The notes: a model not told the origin generated them from the sequence alone. Counted from the first letter of the stretch, positions 1 through 8,790 are shown. The stretch is 63,738 nt of DNA from Neorhizobium sp. SHOUNA12A (GCF_023006505.1 NZ_JALBGV010000030.1:1-63738), one strand, 5' to 3'. Numbers and translations: made by a program.

Positions 1-1269
1 AACGAGGCCGTCGCGCTGGTCGAGACGACCGACGAGCTGTTCGACGTCACCGCGATCCTGGCGCGCTACCCGTCGCCGCCACCGGGCGAGGCCGGCATCG
101 TTACCAATTCCGGCGCCATCCGCGGCCTCTGCTTCGATTTCTGCGAACGCGTCGGCCTGCCGATCGCGACGCTGTCGGACGAGGTGCACGCCGAGCTTGC
201 AACGCAAGTGCCGCCTTACGTCCATGTCGACAACCCGTTCGACATCGGCACGACCGGCTTCTCCAATCCCGGTATTTTCGGCACGTCCACGGCATCCATG
301 CTGAAGGATCCGAATGTGGGCATCGTCTTCCTGTCGCATGCAGGCGGCTCGCCGCCGATGCAGATCAAGAAGTCGGACGCCATCATCCCGGTCGCCGCAA
401 CCGCGACAAAGCCGGTCATCCTCAACATCGTCGGCGACGACTATCCGCTCGACCCGACCTTCATGAAGGCGGTGCGCGACAGCGGCATTCCGTTCTTCCG
501 CTCGCCGGAACGCGCCATGCGCGCCATGGCAGTGGTGATGAACTACGCGGCCGCCCTCGCCGCCACCCAGGACCGGGCGCCGGAAGGCGAACGGATCGCC
601 AAACTGCCACCCTCCGGCCTCGTGGTCGAGTATGAAGGCAAGCGGATCCTTACCGATCTCGGCATCCACATCCCGAAGGGCGCTTTGGCGAAGTCCGCCG
701 ACGAAGCCGCGACGATCGCGGCCGATGTCGGTTATCCGGTCGTCATGAAGGCGCAGGCGGCCGAACTCGCCCACAAGAGCGATGTCGGCGGCGTCATCGT
801 CAATATCGCCGACGAGCCGGCGCTGCGGGCGGCACACGAAAAGATGTATGCCAGCATTGCCAGCCACAAGCCGGGCCTCAAGCTCGACGGCGTGCTGATC
901 GAGGGCATGGCGCGCCAGGGCCTCGAAATGGTGGTCGGCGCCAAGCGCGATCTGCAATGGGGTCCGGTCGTGCTCGTCGGCCTCGGCGGCGTCTGGATCG
1001 AGGCTCTCGCCGATGCGCGCCTGCTGCCGGCCGATATCAGCCGTGAGCGGGCGATCACCGAAATCCGCAAGCTGAAGGCATCGAAGCTGCTCGGAGCCTT
1101 CCGCGGCCAGGCGGCGCGCGACGTCGAGGCGATTGCCGACGTGGTCGTCAAGCTCGGCGCGCTGATGCGCTCGGAGCCTCAGATCGTCGAGGTCGATATC
1201 AATCCGCTCGTTGTCTATGGCGAGGGGGACGGGGCTTTGGCTCTCGACGCGCTATTCGTGGTGCAGTGA
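1..1269 (+). CDS. NDP-forming acyl-CoA ligase (probable hydroxycinnamoyl-CoA synthetase), 5' truncated by window edge
   Basis: The reading frame is open from the first base, so the start and N-terminal CoA-binding region lie outside; 422 residues are visible. The first ~190 look like the succinyl-CoA-ligase-like domain (VTNSGA motif, then DNPFDIGTTG). The rest is an ATP-grasp domain (YPVVMKAQAAELAHKSDVGG, later VEVDINPLVVY). This is the ADP-forming acetyl-CoA synthetase superfamily, which includes FerA, the feruloyl-CoA synthetase of Sphingobium SYK-6 (from memory). The adjacent hydroxycinnamoyl-CoA hydratase-lyase and aldehyde dehydrogenase make activation of ferulate or p-coumarate to the CoA thioester the best inference. 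A short-chain acyl-CoA synthetase role cannot be excluded. Confidence 0.75.
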   Translation, partial: NEAVALVETTDELFDVTAILARYPSPPPGEAGIVTNSGAIRGLCFDFCERVGLPIATLSDEVHAELATQVPPYVHVDNPFDIGTTGFSNPGIFGTSTASMLKDPNVGIVFLSHAGGSPPMQIKKSDAIIPVAATATKPVILNIVGDDYPLDPTFMKAVRDSGIPFFRSPERAMRAMAVVMNYAAALAATQDRAPEGERIAKLPPSGLVVEYEGKRILTDLGIHIPKGALAKSADEAATIAADVGYPVVMKAQAAELAHKSDVGGVIVNIADEPALRAAHEKMYASIASHKPGLKLDGVLIEGMARQGLEMVVGAKRDLQWGPVVLVGLGGVWIEALADARLLPADISRERAITEIRKLKASKLLGAFRGQAARDVEAIADVVVKLGALMRSEPQIVEVDINPLVVYGEGDGALALDALFVVQ

Positions 1270-1284
1270 GGGTAGGGGGAATTT

Positions 1285-1380
1285 CCCCCTCATCCGCCTG
1301 AATTGCCGCAATGTCTCAGATCCTCCTCTCCCCAGCGGGGAGAGGGTGGCCGAGCGAAGCGGAGGCCGGGTGAGGGGGGC
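1285..1380. repeat. RIME-like palindromic intergenic repeat, copy 1
   Basis: The stretch begins CCCCCTCATCCGCCT and ends AGGCCGGGTGAGGGGG, so its ends pair. Inside is a second palindrome, CTCTCCCC-AGC-GGGGAGAG, followed by GTGGCCGAGCGAAGCGGAGG. A near copy lies between the hydratase-lyase gene and the first acyl-CoA dehydrogenase. It matches the style of Rhizobium intergenic mosaic elements (RIME), recalled from memory. It could form a strong hairpin in the transcript. Confidence 0.7.
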
Positions 1381-1425
1381 TGCGCCCGCTATTTTATTTT
1401 GGCAGTCACGAGGGAGGAAACCGTG

Positions 1426-2868
1426 ATGCAGACCCAATCCTATGGTGAATTGAAGCTGTTTGTGGATGGCGAGTGGCTCGGCGCCGAAGGCCGGGTGACG
1501 GAAGACGTCATCAATCCGGCAACCGGCGAGCCGATCGGCGCCCTGCCGCATGCAACCGCGGCGGATCTTGAGCGAGCCGTGGCAGCCGCCACCCGTGAAT
1601 TCAAGGCATGGAAGGCCACGACCGCCTTCGATCGCGCCAAGATCATCCGCAAGGCAGCCGATATCCTGCGCGAGCGGGCGAACGAAATCGGCCGGCGCAT
1701 GGTGCTCGACCAGGGCAAGCCGCTCGCCGAGGCGATACCGGAAGTCCATATCTCGGCCGACATTCTCGACTGGACCGCCGACGAGGGCCGCCGTTCCTAT
1801 GGCCGCATCGTGCCGGCCCGCGTGCCCGGCGTTAAGTGGATGGTCACCAGGGAACCCGTCGGCCCCGTCGCCGGCTTCACGCCCTGGAATTTCCCCGGTG
1901 TCATCCCGGCCCGCAAGATCTCGGCCGCGCTTGCGACTGGCTGCACCATGGTCATCAAACCCTCAGAAGAGACGCCGGCGACCGTGCTCGAGATCGCCCG
2001 TGCGCTGCAGGATGCGGGCCTGCCGAACGGCGTGCTGAACGTCGTGCACGGCAAGCCGGCGGACGTTTCCGAACACCTGATCGCCGCAGACGGCATCCGC
2101 AAGATCACCTTCACCGGCTCGACCGCCGTCGGCCAGCATCTCGCCGTCCTCGCCGCGAAAGCCGGCGTCAAGCGCGCCACGATGGAACTCGGCGGCCATG
2201 CCCCCGTGCTGATCTTCGAGGACGCCGATATCGACCACGCCATCGGCGTCATGGTGCACGCGAAATACCGCAATGCCGGCCAGGTCTGCATCTCGCCGAC
2301 CCGGTTCTACGTCCATGACAGCGTCCACGACAAGTTCGTCGACGGCTTTGCCAAGGCGGCTTCGGCCCTGAAGGTCGGCGACGGCCTCGACCCGTCGAGC
2401 CAGATGGGACCGCTCGCCAACAGCCGCCGTGTGCCGGCGATGGAGCGCATGGTCGCCGATGCCGTGCAGCGTGGCGCCACGGTGAAGGCCGGCGGCGAGC
2501 GCGGCAGCAATCGCGGCTACTTTTTCCAGCCGACGGTTCTCGCCGACGTGCCTCAGGACGCGATCATCATGAACGACGAGCCTTTCGGCCCGGTCGCCGT
2601 CACTGCCCGCTTCACCTCCTTCGACGAGGTGATCGAACAGGCCAACCGGCTGCCCTACGGCCTTGCCTCCTACGCCTTCACCCGGTCCAGCCAGACCGCG
2701 GCGATGGTCAGCGACGCACTCGAGGCCGGCATGGTCGGCATCAACAACAACTTCATCTCGATGGCCGAAACGCCGTTCGGCGGCGTCAAGCAGAGCGGTT
2801 ACGGCTCCGAAGGCGGCACCGAGGGCATGGACGCCTATCTCGTCACCAAAATGACCAGCCTGTCATAA
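1426..2868 (+). CDS. NAD(P)-dependent aldehyde dehydrogenase (probable vanillin/4-hydroxybenzaldehyde dehydrogenase)
   Basis: 480 residues, full length for the ALDH superfamily and closest in style to succinate-semialdehyde dehydrogenases. The start is the ATG preceded by GGGAGG; an in-frame upstream extension runs through the repeat and is not coding. Seen: FTPWNFPG and KPSEETPA in the cofactor region, FTGSTAVG, the general-base motif MELGGHAP, and the nucleophile in NAGQVCISPTRF. It lies between the acyl-CoA ligase and a hydroxycinnamoyl-CoA hydratase-lyase, whose products are aromatic aldehydes. Oxidation of vanillin or 4-hydroxybenzaldehyde to the acid is therefore the likely role (context inference). 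Fold-level assignment is secure; substrate is not. Confidence 0.85.
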   Translation: MQTQSYGELKLFVDGEWLGAEGRVTEDVINPATGEPIGALPHATAADLERAVAAATREFKAWKATTAFDRAKIIRKAADILRERANEIGRRMVLDQGKPLAEAIPEVHISADILDWTADEGRRSYGRIVPARVPGVKWMVTREPVGPVAGFTPWNFPGVIPARKISAALATGCTMVIKPSEETPATVLEIARALQDAGLPNGVLNVVHGKPADVSEHLIAADGIRKITFTGSTAVGQHLAVLAAKAGVKRATMELGGHAPVLIFEDADIDHAIGVMVHAKYRNAGQVCISPTRFYVHDSVHDKFVDGFAKAASALKVGDGLDPSSQMGPLANSRRVPAMERMVADAVQRGATVKAGGERGSNRGYFFQPTVLADVPQDAIIMNDEPFGPVAVTARFTSFDEVIEQANRLPYGLASYAFTRSSQTAAMVSDALEAGMVGINNNFISMAETPFGGVKQSGYGSEGGTEGMDAYLVTKMTSLS

Positions 2869-2891
2869 GGTCCCGGACCTTTTAGGAGAAC

Positions 2892-3737
2892 ATGATGACC
2901 ATTGAAGCAAGCGATCTGGGCGGAGAGAACGTCAAGGTCGAATTCGAAGACGGCATTGCCTGGGTGAAACTGAACCGCCCGGACAAGCGCAACGCCATGA
3001 GCGTCGGCCTTGCCGAAGACATGATCCGGGTGCTCGACGCGCTTGAAATCGACGACCGCGCCGGCGTGATCATCCTCACCGGCGAGGGCGACGCCTTCTC
3101 AGCCGGCATGGACCTCAAGGACTTCTTCCGCGCCACCGACGGTGTGTCGGACGTCAAGCGGATGCGCGCCTATCGCTCCACCCGCGCCTGGCAATGGCGC
3201 CTGCTGATGCACTACGCCAAGCCGACCATCGCCATGGTCAACGGCTGGTGTTTTGGCGGGGCCTTCACGCCGCTGATCTGCTGCGATCTGGCGCTCGCCT
3301 CCGAAGATGCGGTGTTCGGCCTTTCGGAAATCAACTGGGGCGTCATCCCCGGCGGCGTCGTCTCCAAGGCGATCTCGACGCTGATGAACGACCGCAAGGC
3401 GATGTATTACGTCATGACCGGCGAAAAATTCGGCGGCAAGATGGCCGAACAGCTCGGCCTGGTGAACGAGGCGGTGCCGGCTGACAAGCTCCGCGAGCGC
3501 ACCGTCGAGATCGCCCGCGTGCTCCTCGAAAAGAACCCGACCGTGCTCCGCCAGGCCCGCATGGCCTACAAGTATGTGCGCGAGATGACTTGGGAGGAGT
3601 CGGCCGAATACCTGACCGCCAAGGCCGACCAGACGACGTTCGTCGATCCTGAAAAGGGCCGCGAAAAGGGGCTGTCGCAGTTTCTCGATACGAAGACCTA
3701 TCGCCCGGGGCATGGGGCGTATACGCGCGAGGAGTAG
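2892..3737 (+). CDS. ech: p-hydroxycinnamoyl-CoA hydratase/lyase (feruloyl-CoA hydratase/aldolase)
   Basis: 281 residues, crotonase fold. It resembles the Pseudomonas HCHL/Ech protein over nearly its full length (recalled comparison): LNRPDKRNAMS near the N-terminus, SAGMDLKDFFR, QWRLLMHYAKPTIAMVNGWC, and GLSEINWG carrying the catalytic glutamate (E146). HCHL hydrates feruloyl- or coumaroyl-CoA and cleaves it to aldehyde plus acetyl-CoA. A difference from Pseudomonas HCHL is GGAFTPL where I recall GGGFSPL. AGGAG precedes the start; a second ATG follows directly, so the exact start is uncertain by one codon. It sits 23 bases after the aldehyde dehydrogenase gene, consistent with one operon. 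Confidence 0.88.
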   Translation: MMTIEASDLGGENVKVEFEDGIAWVKLNRPDKRNAMSVGLAEDMIRVLDALEIDDRAGVIILTGEGDAFSAGMDLKDFFRATDGVSDVKRMRAYRSTRAWQWRLLMHYAKPTIAMVNGWCFGGAFTPLICCDLALASEDAVFGLSEINWGVIPGGVVSKAISTLMNDRKAMYYVMTGEKFGGKMAEQLGLVNEAVPADKLRERTVEIARVLLEKNPTVLRQARMAYKYVREMTWEESAEYLTAKADQTTFVDPEKGREKGLSQFLDTKTYRPGHGAYTREE

Positions 3738-3759
3738 TCTACGCCTCTTTTGAGGGAAG

Positions 3760-3881
3760 CCCCCTCATCCGCCTGCCGGCACCTTCTCCCCGAGGGGAGA
3801 AGAGGGATTGCCGCAACGCCTCCGCTCTTCCTCTCCCCTTGGGGAGAGGGTGGCCGAGCGAAGCAGAGGCCGGGTGAGGGG
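3760..3881. repeat. RIME-like palindromic intergenic repeat, copy 2
   Basis: The element starts CCCCCTCATCCGCCTGCCGG, continues with CACCTTCTCCCCG-AGGGGAGAAG and CTCTCCCCTTGGGGAGAG, and closes with GGCCGAGCGAAGCAGAGGCCGGGTGAGGGG. The last half is nearly identical to copy 1. It separates two genes of the aromatic-catabolism operon and could act as an mRNA processing or stabilising hairpin. Confidence 0.75.
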
Positions 3882-3923
3882 ACGGCACCCGCTGCCTCCA
3901 AGACTAAAACGCGAGACCCAGTC

Positions 3924-5081
3924 ATGGACCTGAACTATTCGGACGAGCAGCTTCTGTTGAAGGAAAGCGCCGAGCGGTTCCTGAAGGATCGCTACGACTT
4001 CGAGAAGCGCAACAAGATCATCGCGTCGAAGACCGGCTTCGATGCCGGCTTCTGGTCCGAGATGGCCGATCTCGGCTGGCTGGCGCTGCCGTTTGCCGAA
4101 GAGAACGGCGGTCTCGGCGGCAGCGCGGTGGAAATCTCGCTGATCATGGAAGCGATCGGCCGCGCGCTGATGGTGGAGCCCTATCTTACATCCATCATTC
4201 TCGCCGGCGGGCTGGTCGAAAAGCTTGGCTCCGAAGAGCAAAAAGCCGAGATCCTCGGCGGCCTGATCGATGGCACATCGCGCCCGGCGCTGGCGCATAT
4301 GGAGCGCCAGACCGGTTTCGACCTCGGCAATATTACCGCAACCGCCACGAAGAGTGCGGATGGCTACGCCATCTCCGGTGAGAAGCCGCTGGTTCCCGGC
4401 GGCCCTTTCGCGGATATCTTTCTGGTTTCGGCCAAGCTCGACGGGTCAGTAAAATTGTTCGTCGTACCTGCGGATGCCGCCGGCTTGACGCGGACCGAGG
4501 TGAGACTGGTCGATGACAGCCGCGCCAGCGATCTTGTCCTCGACAACGTCTCCGTGCCCGCTTCGGCGCTGCTCGATGCCGCAGCCGATACACTCTTCGA
4601 AATCGAGGCGGCCTATGACCGCGCCAATGCGGCACTCGCCTCGGAAGCGGTCGGCATCATGGATGCGCTGATGGATGCGACCGTTGCCTATACCAAGGAG
4701 CGCGTGCAGTTCGGCAAGCCGCTCGCCGCCTTCCAGGCCCTGCAGCACCGCATGGCTGAGATGGCGGTGAAATGCCAGGAGGCCCGCGGTTCCGCATTGC
4801 TCGCCACGCTTTCCGTCGACGCGCCGCGCGCGATGCGCATCCGCGGCGTTTCCGGCGCCCGTGCGAAAATCGGCAAGGTCTCCCGCTCCGTCGCGCAGGA
4901 GGCGATCCAGCTGCATGGCGCCATGGGCTTTTCGGAAGAGATGCCGATCGGCGCCTGGTTCCGCCGGCTCTACGCGATCGAAAACACGTTCGGCACCACC
5001 GCGGACCACCTGAAGCGCTACGGCGAGATCATCCGCGATCCCGCCATGCTCTCCGGCAGCCTGCTACGCGAACCCGTCTGA
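3924..5081 (+). CDS. acyl-CoA dehydrogenase, smaller subunit-like paralogue
   Basis: 385 residues, acyl-CoA dehydrogenase fold: N-terminal helical domain (MDLNYSDEQLLLKESAERFL), middle beta domain, C-terminal helical domain with YTKERVQFGKPLAAFQALQHR and QLHGAMGFSEEMPIG. The ATG is chosen because everything upstream in frame is repeat DNA. The middle domain lacks the usual YSEPGSGSD-type FAD loop, and the C-terminus lacks GG(S/T)NEIQ, both present in the next gene. Such unequal pairs are known to form alpha2beta2 acyl-CoA dehydrogenases (for example in steroid degradation). In this operon it may oxidise dihydroferuloyl/phenylpropionyl-CoA to the cinnamoyl-CoA, as HcaD does in Acinetobacter (inference). 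Confidence 0.8.
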   Translation: MDLNYSDEQLLLKESAERFLKDRYDFEKRNKIIASKTGFDAGFWSEMADLGWLALPFAEENGGLGGSAVEISLIMEAIGRALMVEPYLTSIILAGGLVEKLGSEEQKAEILGGLIDGTSRPALAHMERQTGFDLGNITATATKSADGYAISGEKPLVPGGPFADIFLVSAKLDGSVKLFVVPADAAGLTRTEVRLVDDSRASDLVLDNVSVPASALLDAAADTLFEIEAAYDRANAALASEAVGIMDALMDATVAYTKERVQFGKPLAAFQALQHRMAEMAVKCQEARGSALLATLSVDAPRAMRIRGVSGARAKIGKVSRSVAQEAIQLHGAMGFSEEMPIGAWFRRLYAIENTFGTTADHLKRYGEIIRDPAMLSGSLLREPV

Positions 5082-5091
5082 GGAGATGTCC

Positions 5092-6294
5092 ATGGATCTG
5101 TTGATGACGGAAGAAGAGGTCAGGTTCCGCAACGAGGTTCGGACATTCCTCGACGCCCATCTGGACGAGGAACTCAAGCGCGCCGAGCGGCTAAACCCCA
5201 GCTTCCTCGCCGACCCCGCCGTCGGTCTCAAATGGCAGGCGAAGCTCAACGACAAGGGCTGGGTCGCCCCGTCCTGGCCGAAACAATATGGCGGCACCGG
5301 CTGGACGCTCGCCGAGCGCTACATTTTCGACCAGGAATGTGAACGCGCCGGCGAGCCACATTTCCGCGGCGCCTCGATCAAGATGATAGCCCCGGTGATC
5401 ATGCGCTACGGCAACGAGGCGCAGAAGAGCTTCTATCTGCCGCGCATCCTGAACGGCAAGGATGTCTGGGCGCAGGGTTATTCCGAACCAGGCTCCGGCT
5501 CCGACCTCGCCTCGCTGAAGACCAGGGCGGTGCTCGAAGGCGACCACTATGTCGTCAACGGTTCGAAGATCTGGTCGACGCTGGCGCATCACGCCACGCG
5601 GATGTTCGCGCTGGTACGCACCGCCGACACGGGCAAGAAACAGGAAGGCATCACCTTCATCCTGATCGACCTCAAATCGCCCGGTGTCACCATCCGGCCG
5701 ATCCGCTCGATCTGCGGCACGCATGAGTTCAATCAAGTCTTCTTCGATGACGTGAAAGTGCCGGTCTCCGACCGCATCGGCGACGAGGGCGAAGGCTGGG
5801 ACATCGCAAAGTACCTGCTTGAATTCGAGCGGGGCGGCGCCTTTGCCGGCGGCGTGCTGCGCGCCATGCTGGCGCGCCTGCACCGGCTTGCCTCGGAACA
5901 ACTGCCCGACGGGCGAAAGATGATCGACGATCCGCTGTTCATGGCGCGCTTTGCCGAGATTGCCACGGGTGTCGATGCCAACGACATGCTGGAGCTTTCG
6001 GCCATGTCCAAGGTCCAGGCGGGCGGCAATCCGGGGTCGGTGCCGTCCTCGACAATGAAGATCGAGCGCAGCCGCATCCGCCAGTCGATCGCCGAACTGG
6101 CCGCCTCGATCCTCGGTCCGGATGCGCTGCGCTTCGAAGAACACCGGCCGCTGCACGAACTGCCGGAAGAGGCGGAAATCGATGAAGAGCGCAAGGTCGC
6201 GTCCGCCGTCTATTTCAATTCCCGCTCCCAGAGCATTTTCGGCGGCAGCAACGAGATTCAGCTGGAGATCATCGCAAAGACGCTGCTGAGATGA
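5092..6294 (+). CDS. acyl-CoA dehydrogenase, larger catalytic-type subunit
   Basis: 400 residues with all ACAD features: GGTGWTLAERYIF, the FAD/substrate loop QGYSEPGSGSDLASLKT, WSTLAHHATRMFALVRT, and the terminal SIFGGSNEIQLEIIAKTLL. AGGAG overlaps an earlier in-frame ATG, so the second ATG, six bases past that site, is the better start. It follows the smaller paralogue by ten bases, so the two are co-translated and probably form a heteromeric enzyme. Substrate by context is a saturated aryl-propionyl-CoA; a general branched-chain or fatty acyl-CoA role remains possible. Confidence 0.82.
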   Translation: MDLLMTEEEVRFRNEVRTFLDAHLDEELKRAERLNPSFLADPAVGLKWQAKLNDKGWVAPSWPKQYGGTGWTLAERYIFDQECERAGEPHFRGASIKMIAPVIMRYGNEAQKSFYLPRILNGKDVWAQGYSEPGSGSDLASLKTRAVLEGDHYVVNGSKIWSTLAHHATRMFALVRTADTGKKQEGITFILIDLKSPGVTIRPIRSICGTHEFNQVFFDDVKVPVSDRIGDEGEGWDIAKYLLEFERGGAFAGGVLRAMLARLHRLASEQLPDGRKMIDDPLFMARFAEIATGVDANDMLELSAMSKVQAGGNPGSVPSSTMKIERSRIRQSIAELAASILGPDALRFEEHRPLHELPEEAEIDEERKVASAVYFNSRSQSIFGGSNEIQLEIIAKTLLR

Positions 6295-6361
6295 GCGGCT
6301 TCTGAAACCATATCCCATTCAGCGCGTTACCGGCCGAACCCATCAACCCGGAGAACGCCCG

Positions 6362-6520
6362 TTGGATATCATCCGCATTCTGCTCGCCTTCATCCTGCCG
6401 CCGCTCGGCGTGTTCCTCCAGGTGGGCCTCGGCCTGCATTTCTGGCTGAACATCCTGCTCACCCTCTGCGGCTGGCTGCCCGGCATCGCGCATGCGTTGT
6501 GGGTGATCCTCCGCAAATAG
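6362..6520 (+). CDS. YqaE/Pmp3 family small membrane protein
   Basis: 52 residues starting at TTG: LDIIRILLAFILPPLGVFLQ, then a polar turn and a second hydrophobic segment ending WVILRK. The pattern of two transmembrane helices with ILPPLGVFL and NILLTLCGWLPGIAHA is characteristic of the UPF0057/Pmp3 proteolipid family, which is linked to membrane potential and salt or cold stress. GGAGAAC lies about ten bases upstream. It follows the acyl-CoA dehydrogenase by 67 bases but is probably functionally unrelated. Confidence 0.85.
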   Translation: MDIIRILLAFILPPLGVFLQVGLGLHFWLNILLTLCGWLPGIAHALWVILRK

Positions 6521-6561
6521 CCGGATCGAGCGTGTATCGACGAGGATGAGGGCTAAAGCCT

Positions 6562-6798
6562 CTAAGCGGCGATATCGGCGATTTCGCCTGTCTGCCAGAG
6601 GATACGCGGATCGGACATGTCGCCGCTTTCCATATCGACCTGAACGGAATACGCCGCGACGCCGACGAAGCGGTCAGCCATGGCGCGGGCGATCTTCTCG
6701 GCCGAAGCAGCATTCGAAGCCACGCGCATCTCGCCAGGCGTCACGTTGCCCCGCACTTTCTTGAACGGCAGCACGATGAATTTTTCTGACCTGGACAT
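6562..6798 (-). CDS. small conserved hypothetical protein
   Basis: 78 residues beginning MSRSEKFIVLPFKK. The sequence is soluble and mixed, with an alanine-rich central helix (NAASAEKIARAMADRFVG) followed by a strand-like segment (AAYSVQVDMESG) and an acidic tail. No signal peptide, membrane segment or catalytic motif is visible. A longer in-frame N-terminal extension exists but has no ribosome site and looks non-coding. It is divergent from the acetyltransferase gene. No function is proposed. Confidence 0.6.
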   Translation of the reverse strand: MSRSEKFIVLPFKKVRGNVTPGEMRVASNAASAEKIARAMADRFVGVAAYSVQVDMESGDMSDPRILWQTGEIADIAA

Positions 6799-6935
6799 GG
6801 CGGTTCCTTCTTCGGCGCCACTCTGTCGATATGCGCGCCGCGAAGTCAACAGCGGCTGCCGGAAATAGCCAGCAGCCCAAGTTGACACAGGTTTGCGGCG
6901 CCGGAATAGTGGCTCGGTTTCAACGGGTCCAGTTT

Positions 6936-7400
6936 ATGAATATTCGCTTTTTCCAACCCGCCGACGCGGACGAGCTGGCCTGCCTCTTTGAGGAGATGCA
7001 GGCCTATTACGGTGTCTTCTGCCCGCCGCGCCAGGCGGTCGCGACCGGGATTCTCAACCGTCCTCCGCAGACCGAAATCCTGGTTGCCGAGACTGACCGC
7101 ATCATCGCCGCGGCGGCCTTCGCCGCGATCTATCCCGGGCCTGGCCTGCAGCCCGGGTTTTTCCTCAAGGAGCTTTATGTCGCCGGGTCCGAGCGCGGCC
7201 GCGATATCGGCACCGCGCTGATGAAGCGGCTGGCAGGGCTGGCAGTCGAGCGCGGTTTCGGCCGCATCGACTGGACGGCGGCTCGGGCCAATGAGCGGCT
7301 GTTGAAATTCTATGACGAACTTGGCGGCGACCGGAAGGAGGACCGGATTTTCTACCGGCTCGAAGGCGAGAAGCTGAAGGCGCTGGCCGGCCTGGAATAG
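6936..7400 (+). CDS. GNAT family N-acetyltransferase
   Basis: 154 residues. The fold is visible as the N-terminal strand MNIRFFQPADADELACLF, the central strand FFLKELYVAGSERGRDIGTALMKRL (acetyl-CoA pyrophosphate loop, R/GxxGxG/A type), and the C-terminal WTAARANERLLKFYDELGG. GNAT enzymes transfer acetyl from acetyl-CoA to an amine; the acceptor cannot be told. The ATG is chosen because the preceding ~35 in-frame codons lack similarity to the family. It is convergent with the GFA-family gene with no space between their stops. Confidence 0.82.
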   Translation: MNIRFFQPADADELACLFEEMQAYYGVFCPPRQAVATGILNRPPQTEILVAETDRIIAAAAFAAIYPGPGLQPGFFLKELYVAGSERGRDIGTALMKRLAGLAVERGFGRIDWTAARANERLLKFYDELGGDRKEDRIFYRLEGEKLKALAGLE

Positions 7401-7799
7401 CTATCCCTTATGGCCCTGATATTGCGGCAGATCGTCGGTGATCTCGTACCAGGGCGCTTTCGAACCGACGAAGATATGGTGCGTCGGCCGGATTGTCGGG
7501 GCATCGACCAGCGTGCCCATCGCCACATGCACCCAGGCCGCCTCCCGCACCCGCGAATAGAGAAGCGAACCGCAGGTCTTGCAATGGGCGTCATGAGTGT
7601 CGGCATCCCCGAAGATCAGCAAACCATCTTCGCCCTTTACCACCGCAAACTTCTGCCGTTCGATGCCGGCGAAGGGCTTGAAGGCAGAGCCGGTGGTGCG
7701 GCGGCAATCCGAACAATGGCAATTGGCCGCATAAACGAAGGCGTCGTCCACCTCGTAGGCGACTGCGCCGCAAAAACATTTGCCGTTTAACCTCGTCAT
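7401..7799 (-). CDS. GFA (CENP-V/GFA domain) family zinc protein
   Basis: 132 residues. The N-terminal GKCFCGAVAYEV, the CHCSDCRRTTGSAF loop and HCKTCGSLLYSR provide the cysteine zinc ligands of the GFA fold, named after glutathione-dependent formaldehyde-activating enzyme. Most members have no demonstrated reaction, so formaldehyde activation should not be assumed. The start is the ATG directly before TRLNGKC; the longer frame upstream is arginine-rich and unlike the family. The gene stands alone. Confidence 0.85.
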   Translation of the reverse strand: MTRLNGKCFCGAVAYEVDDAFVYAANCHCSDCRRTTGSAFKPFAGIERQKFAVVKGEDGLLIFGDADTHDAHCKTCGSLLYSRVREAAWVHVAMGTLVDAPTIRPTHHIFVGSKAPWYEITDDLPQYQGHKG

Positions 7800-7989
7800 C
7801 ACATGATCCCGCCCAGATACCCGTTGATAGGCGCACTCCCGGCGCCGTCGATGCAGCCGCGGCCGCCATGGCAGATTACGTGGAGTGGCTGCGGAATAAA
7901 GGCTTATCACCGAAAGTTGAAGGGAGGCACGCGGAGCGGAGTCGCCCTGCATCGGCGCTGTGTTACAGTTTTAACCAATCGATAACGCA

Positions 7990-8790
7990 GTGATTGGATT
8001 GCCAATGCTTACAACACTCGCGATGCTCATCAGCCTTTCCGCCGCTGCAACCGCTCCGATGGTCGCGCAGCAAAAGGGAGGCGAAGTCGATGTGGAGCTG
8101 GTTCTCGCGGTCGATACGTCCCGCTCCATGGATTACGAGGAAGTCAGCGTCCAGCGCGAGGGTTATGTCGAGGCGCTCAAGCACAAGGAATTCATCGAGG
8201 CGGTAAAGACCGGACTGAACGGCCGCATCGCTGTGAGCTATTTCGAATGGGCCGGCGATGTCGTACCGGAATCGGTCATCGACTGGACGATCATCGAAAA
8301 CGAGCAGGACGCGATCAATTTCGCCGCCAAGCTCGAAGCCCGGCCGATCGTTACCCAGCGCCGCACCTCGATCTCTGCTGCGATCGCCCAAGGGGCAACG
8401 ATGATCGTCGCCAATTCCTATCGCGGTGCTCGACAAGTGATCGACATTTCCGGCGACGGGCCGAACAATTCTGGCAATCCCGTCGTCCCGGCCCGCAACA
8501 AGGCCATGGAAGCCGGCATCATCATCAACGGACTGGCGATCATGCTGCGGCCCTCGGGCGCGCCTGGCGGGCTCGACAAATATTACGGCGACTGCGTCGT
8601 CGGCGGACCCGGCTCCTTCGTGCTGCCGGTTCACAAGATCGAGGATTTTGCCGTCGCGGTGCGCCGCAAGCTGGTCCTGGAAATCAGCGGGCTCATGCCG
8701 CCCGCAATCGTGCAGAAGGCCGCCAGCAGCCAACCTTCCAGCGACTGTCTGGTCGGCGAAAAACAGTGGCAGGACCTGTTCGACCGCTGA
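7990..8790 (+). CDS. DUF1194 (von Willebrand A-like) secreted protein
   Basis: 266 residues from a GTG start, or 261 from an ATG five codons later. A short hydrophobic leader (MLTTLAMLISLSAAATAPMV) suggests export. The core is a VWA-like fold with a MIDAS-type loop VDTSRSMD, then YFEWAGD, RTSISAAIAQG and VIDISGDGPNN. This pattern defines DUF1194, common in Alphaproteobacteria and of unknown function. The C-terminus carries two cysteines (DCVVGG, DCLVGE) that could form a disulfide in the periplasm. No partner gene is visible next to it. Confidence 0.82.
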   Translation: MIGLPMLTTLAMLISLSAAATAPMVAQQKGGEVDVELVLAVDTSRSMDYEEVSVQREGYVEALKHKEFIEAVKTGLNGRIAVSYFEWAGDVVPESVIDWTIIENEQDAINFAAKLEARPIVTQRRTSISAAIAQGATMIVANSYRGARQVIDISGDGPNNSGNPVVPARNKAMEAGIIINGLAIMLRPSGAPGGLDKYYGDCVVGGPGSFVLPVHKIEDFAVAVRRKLVLEISGLMPPAIVQKAASSQPSSDCLVGEKQWQDLFDR

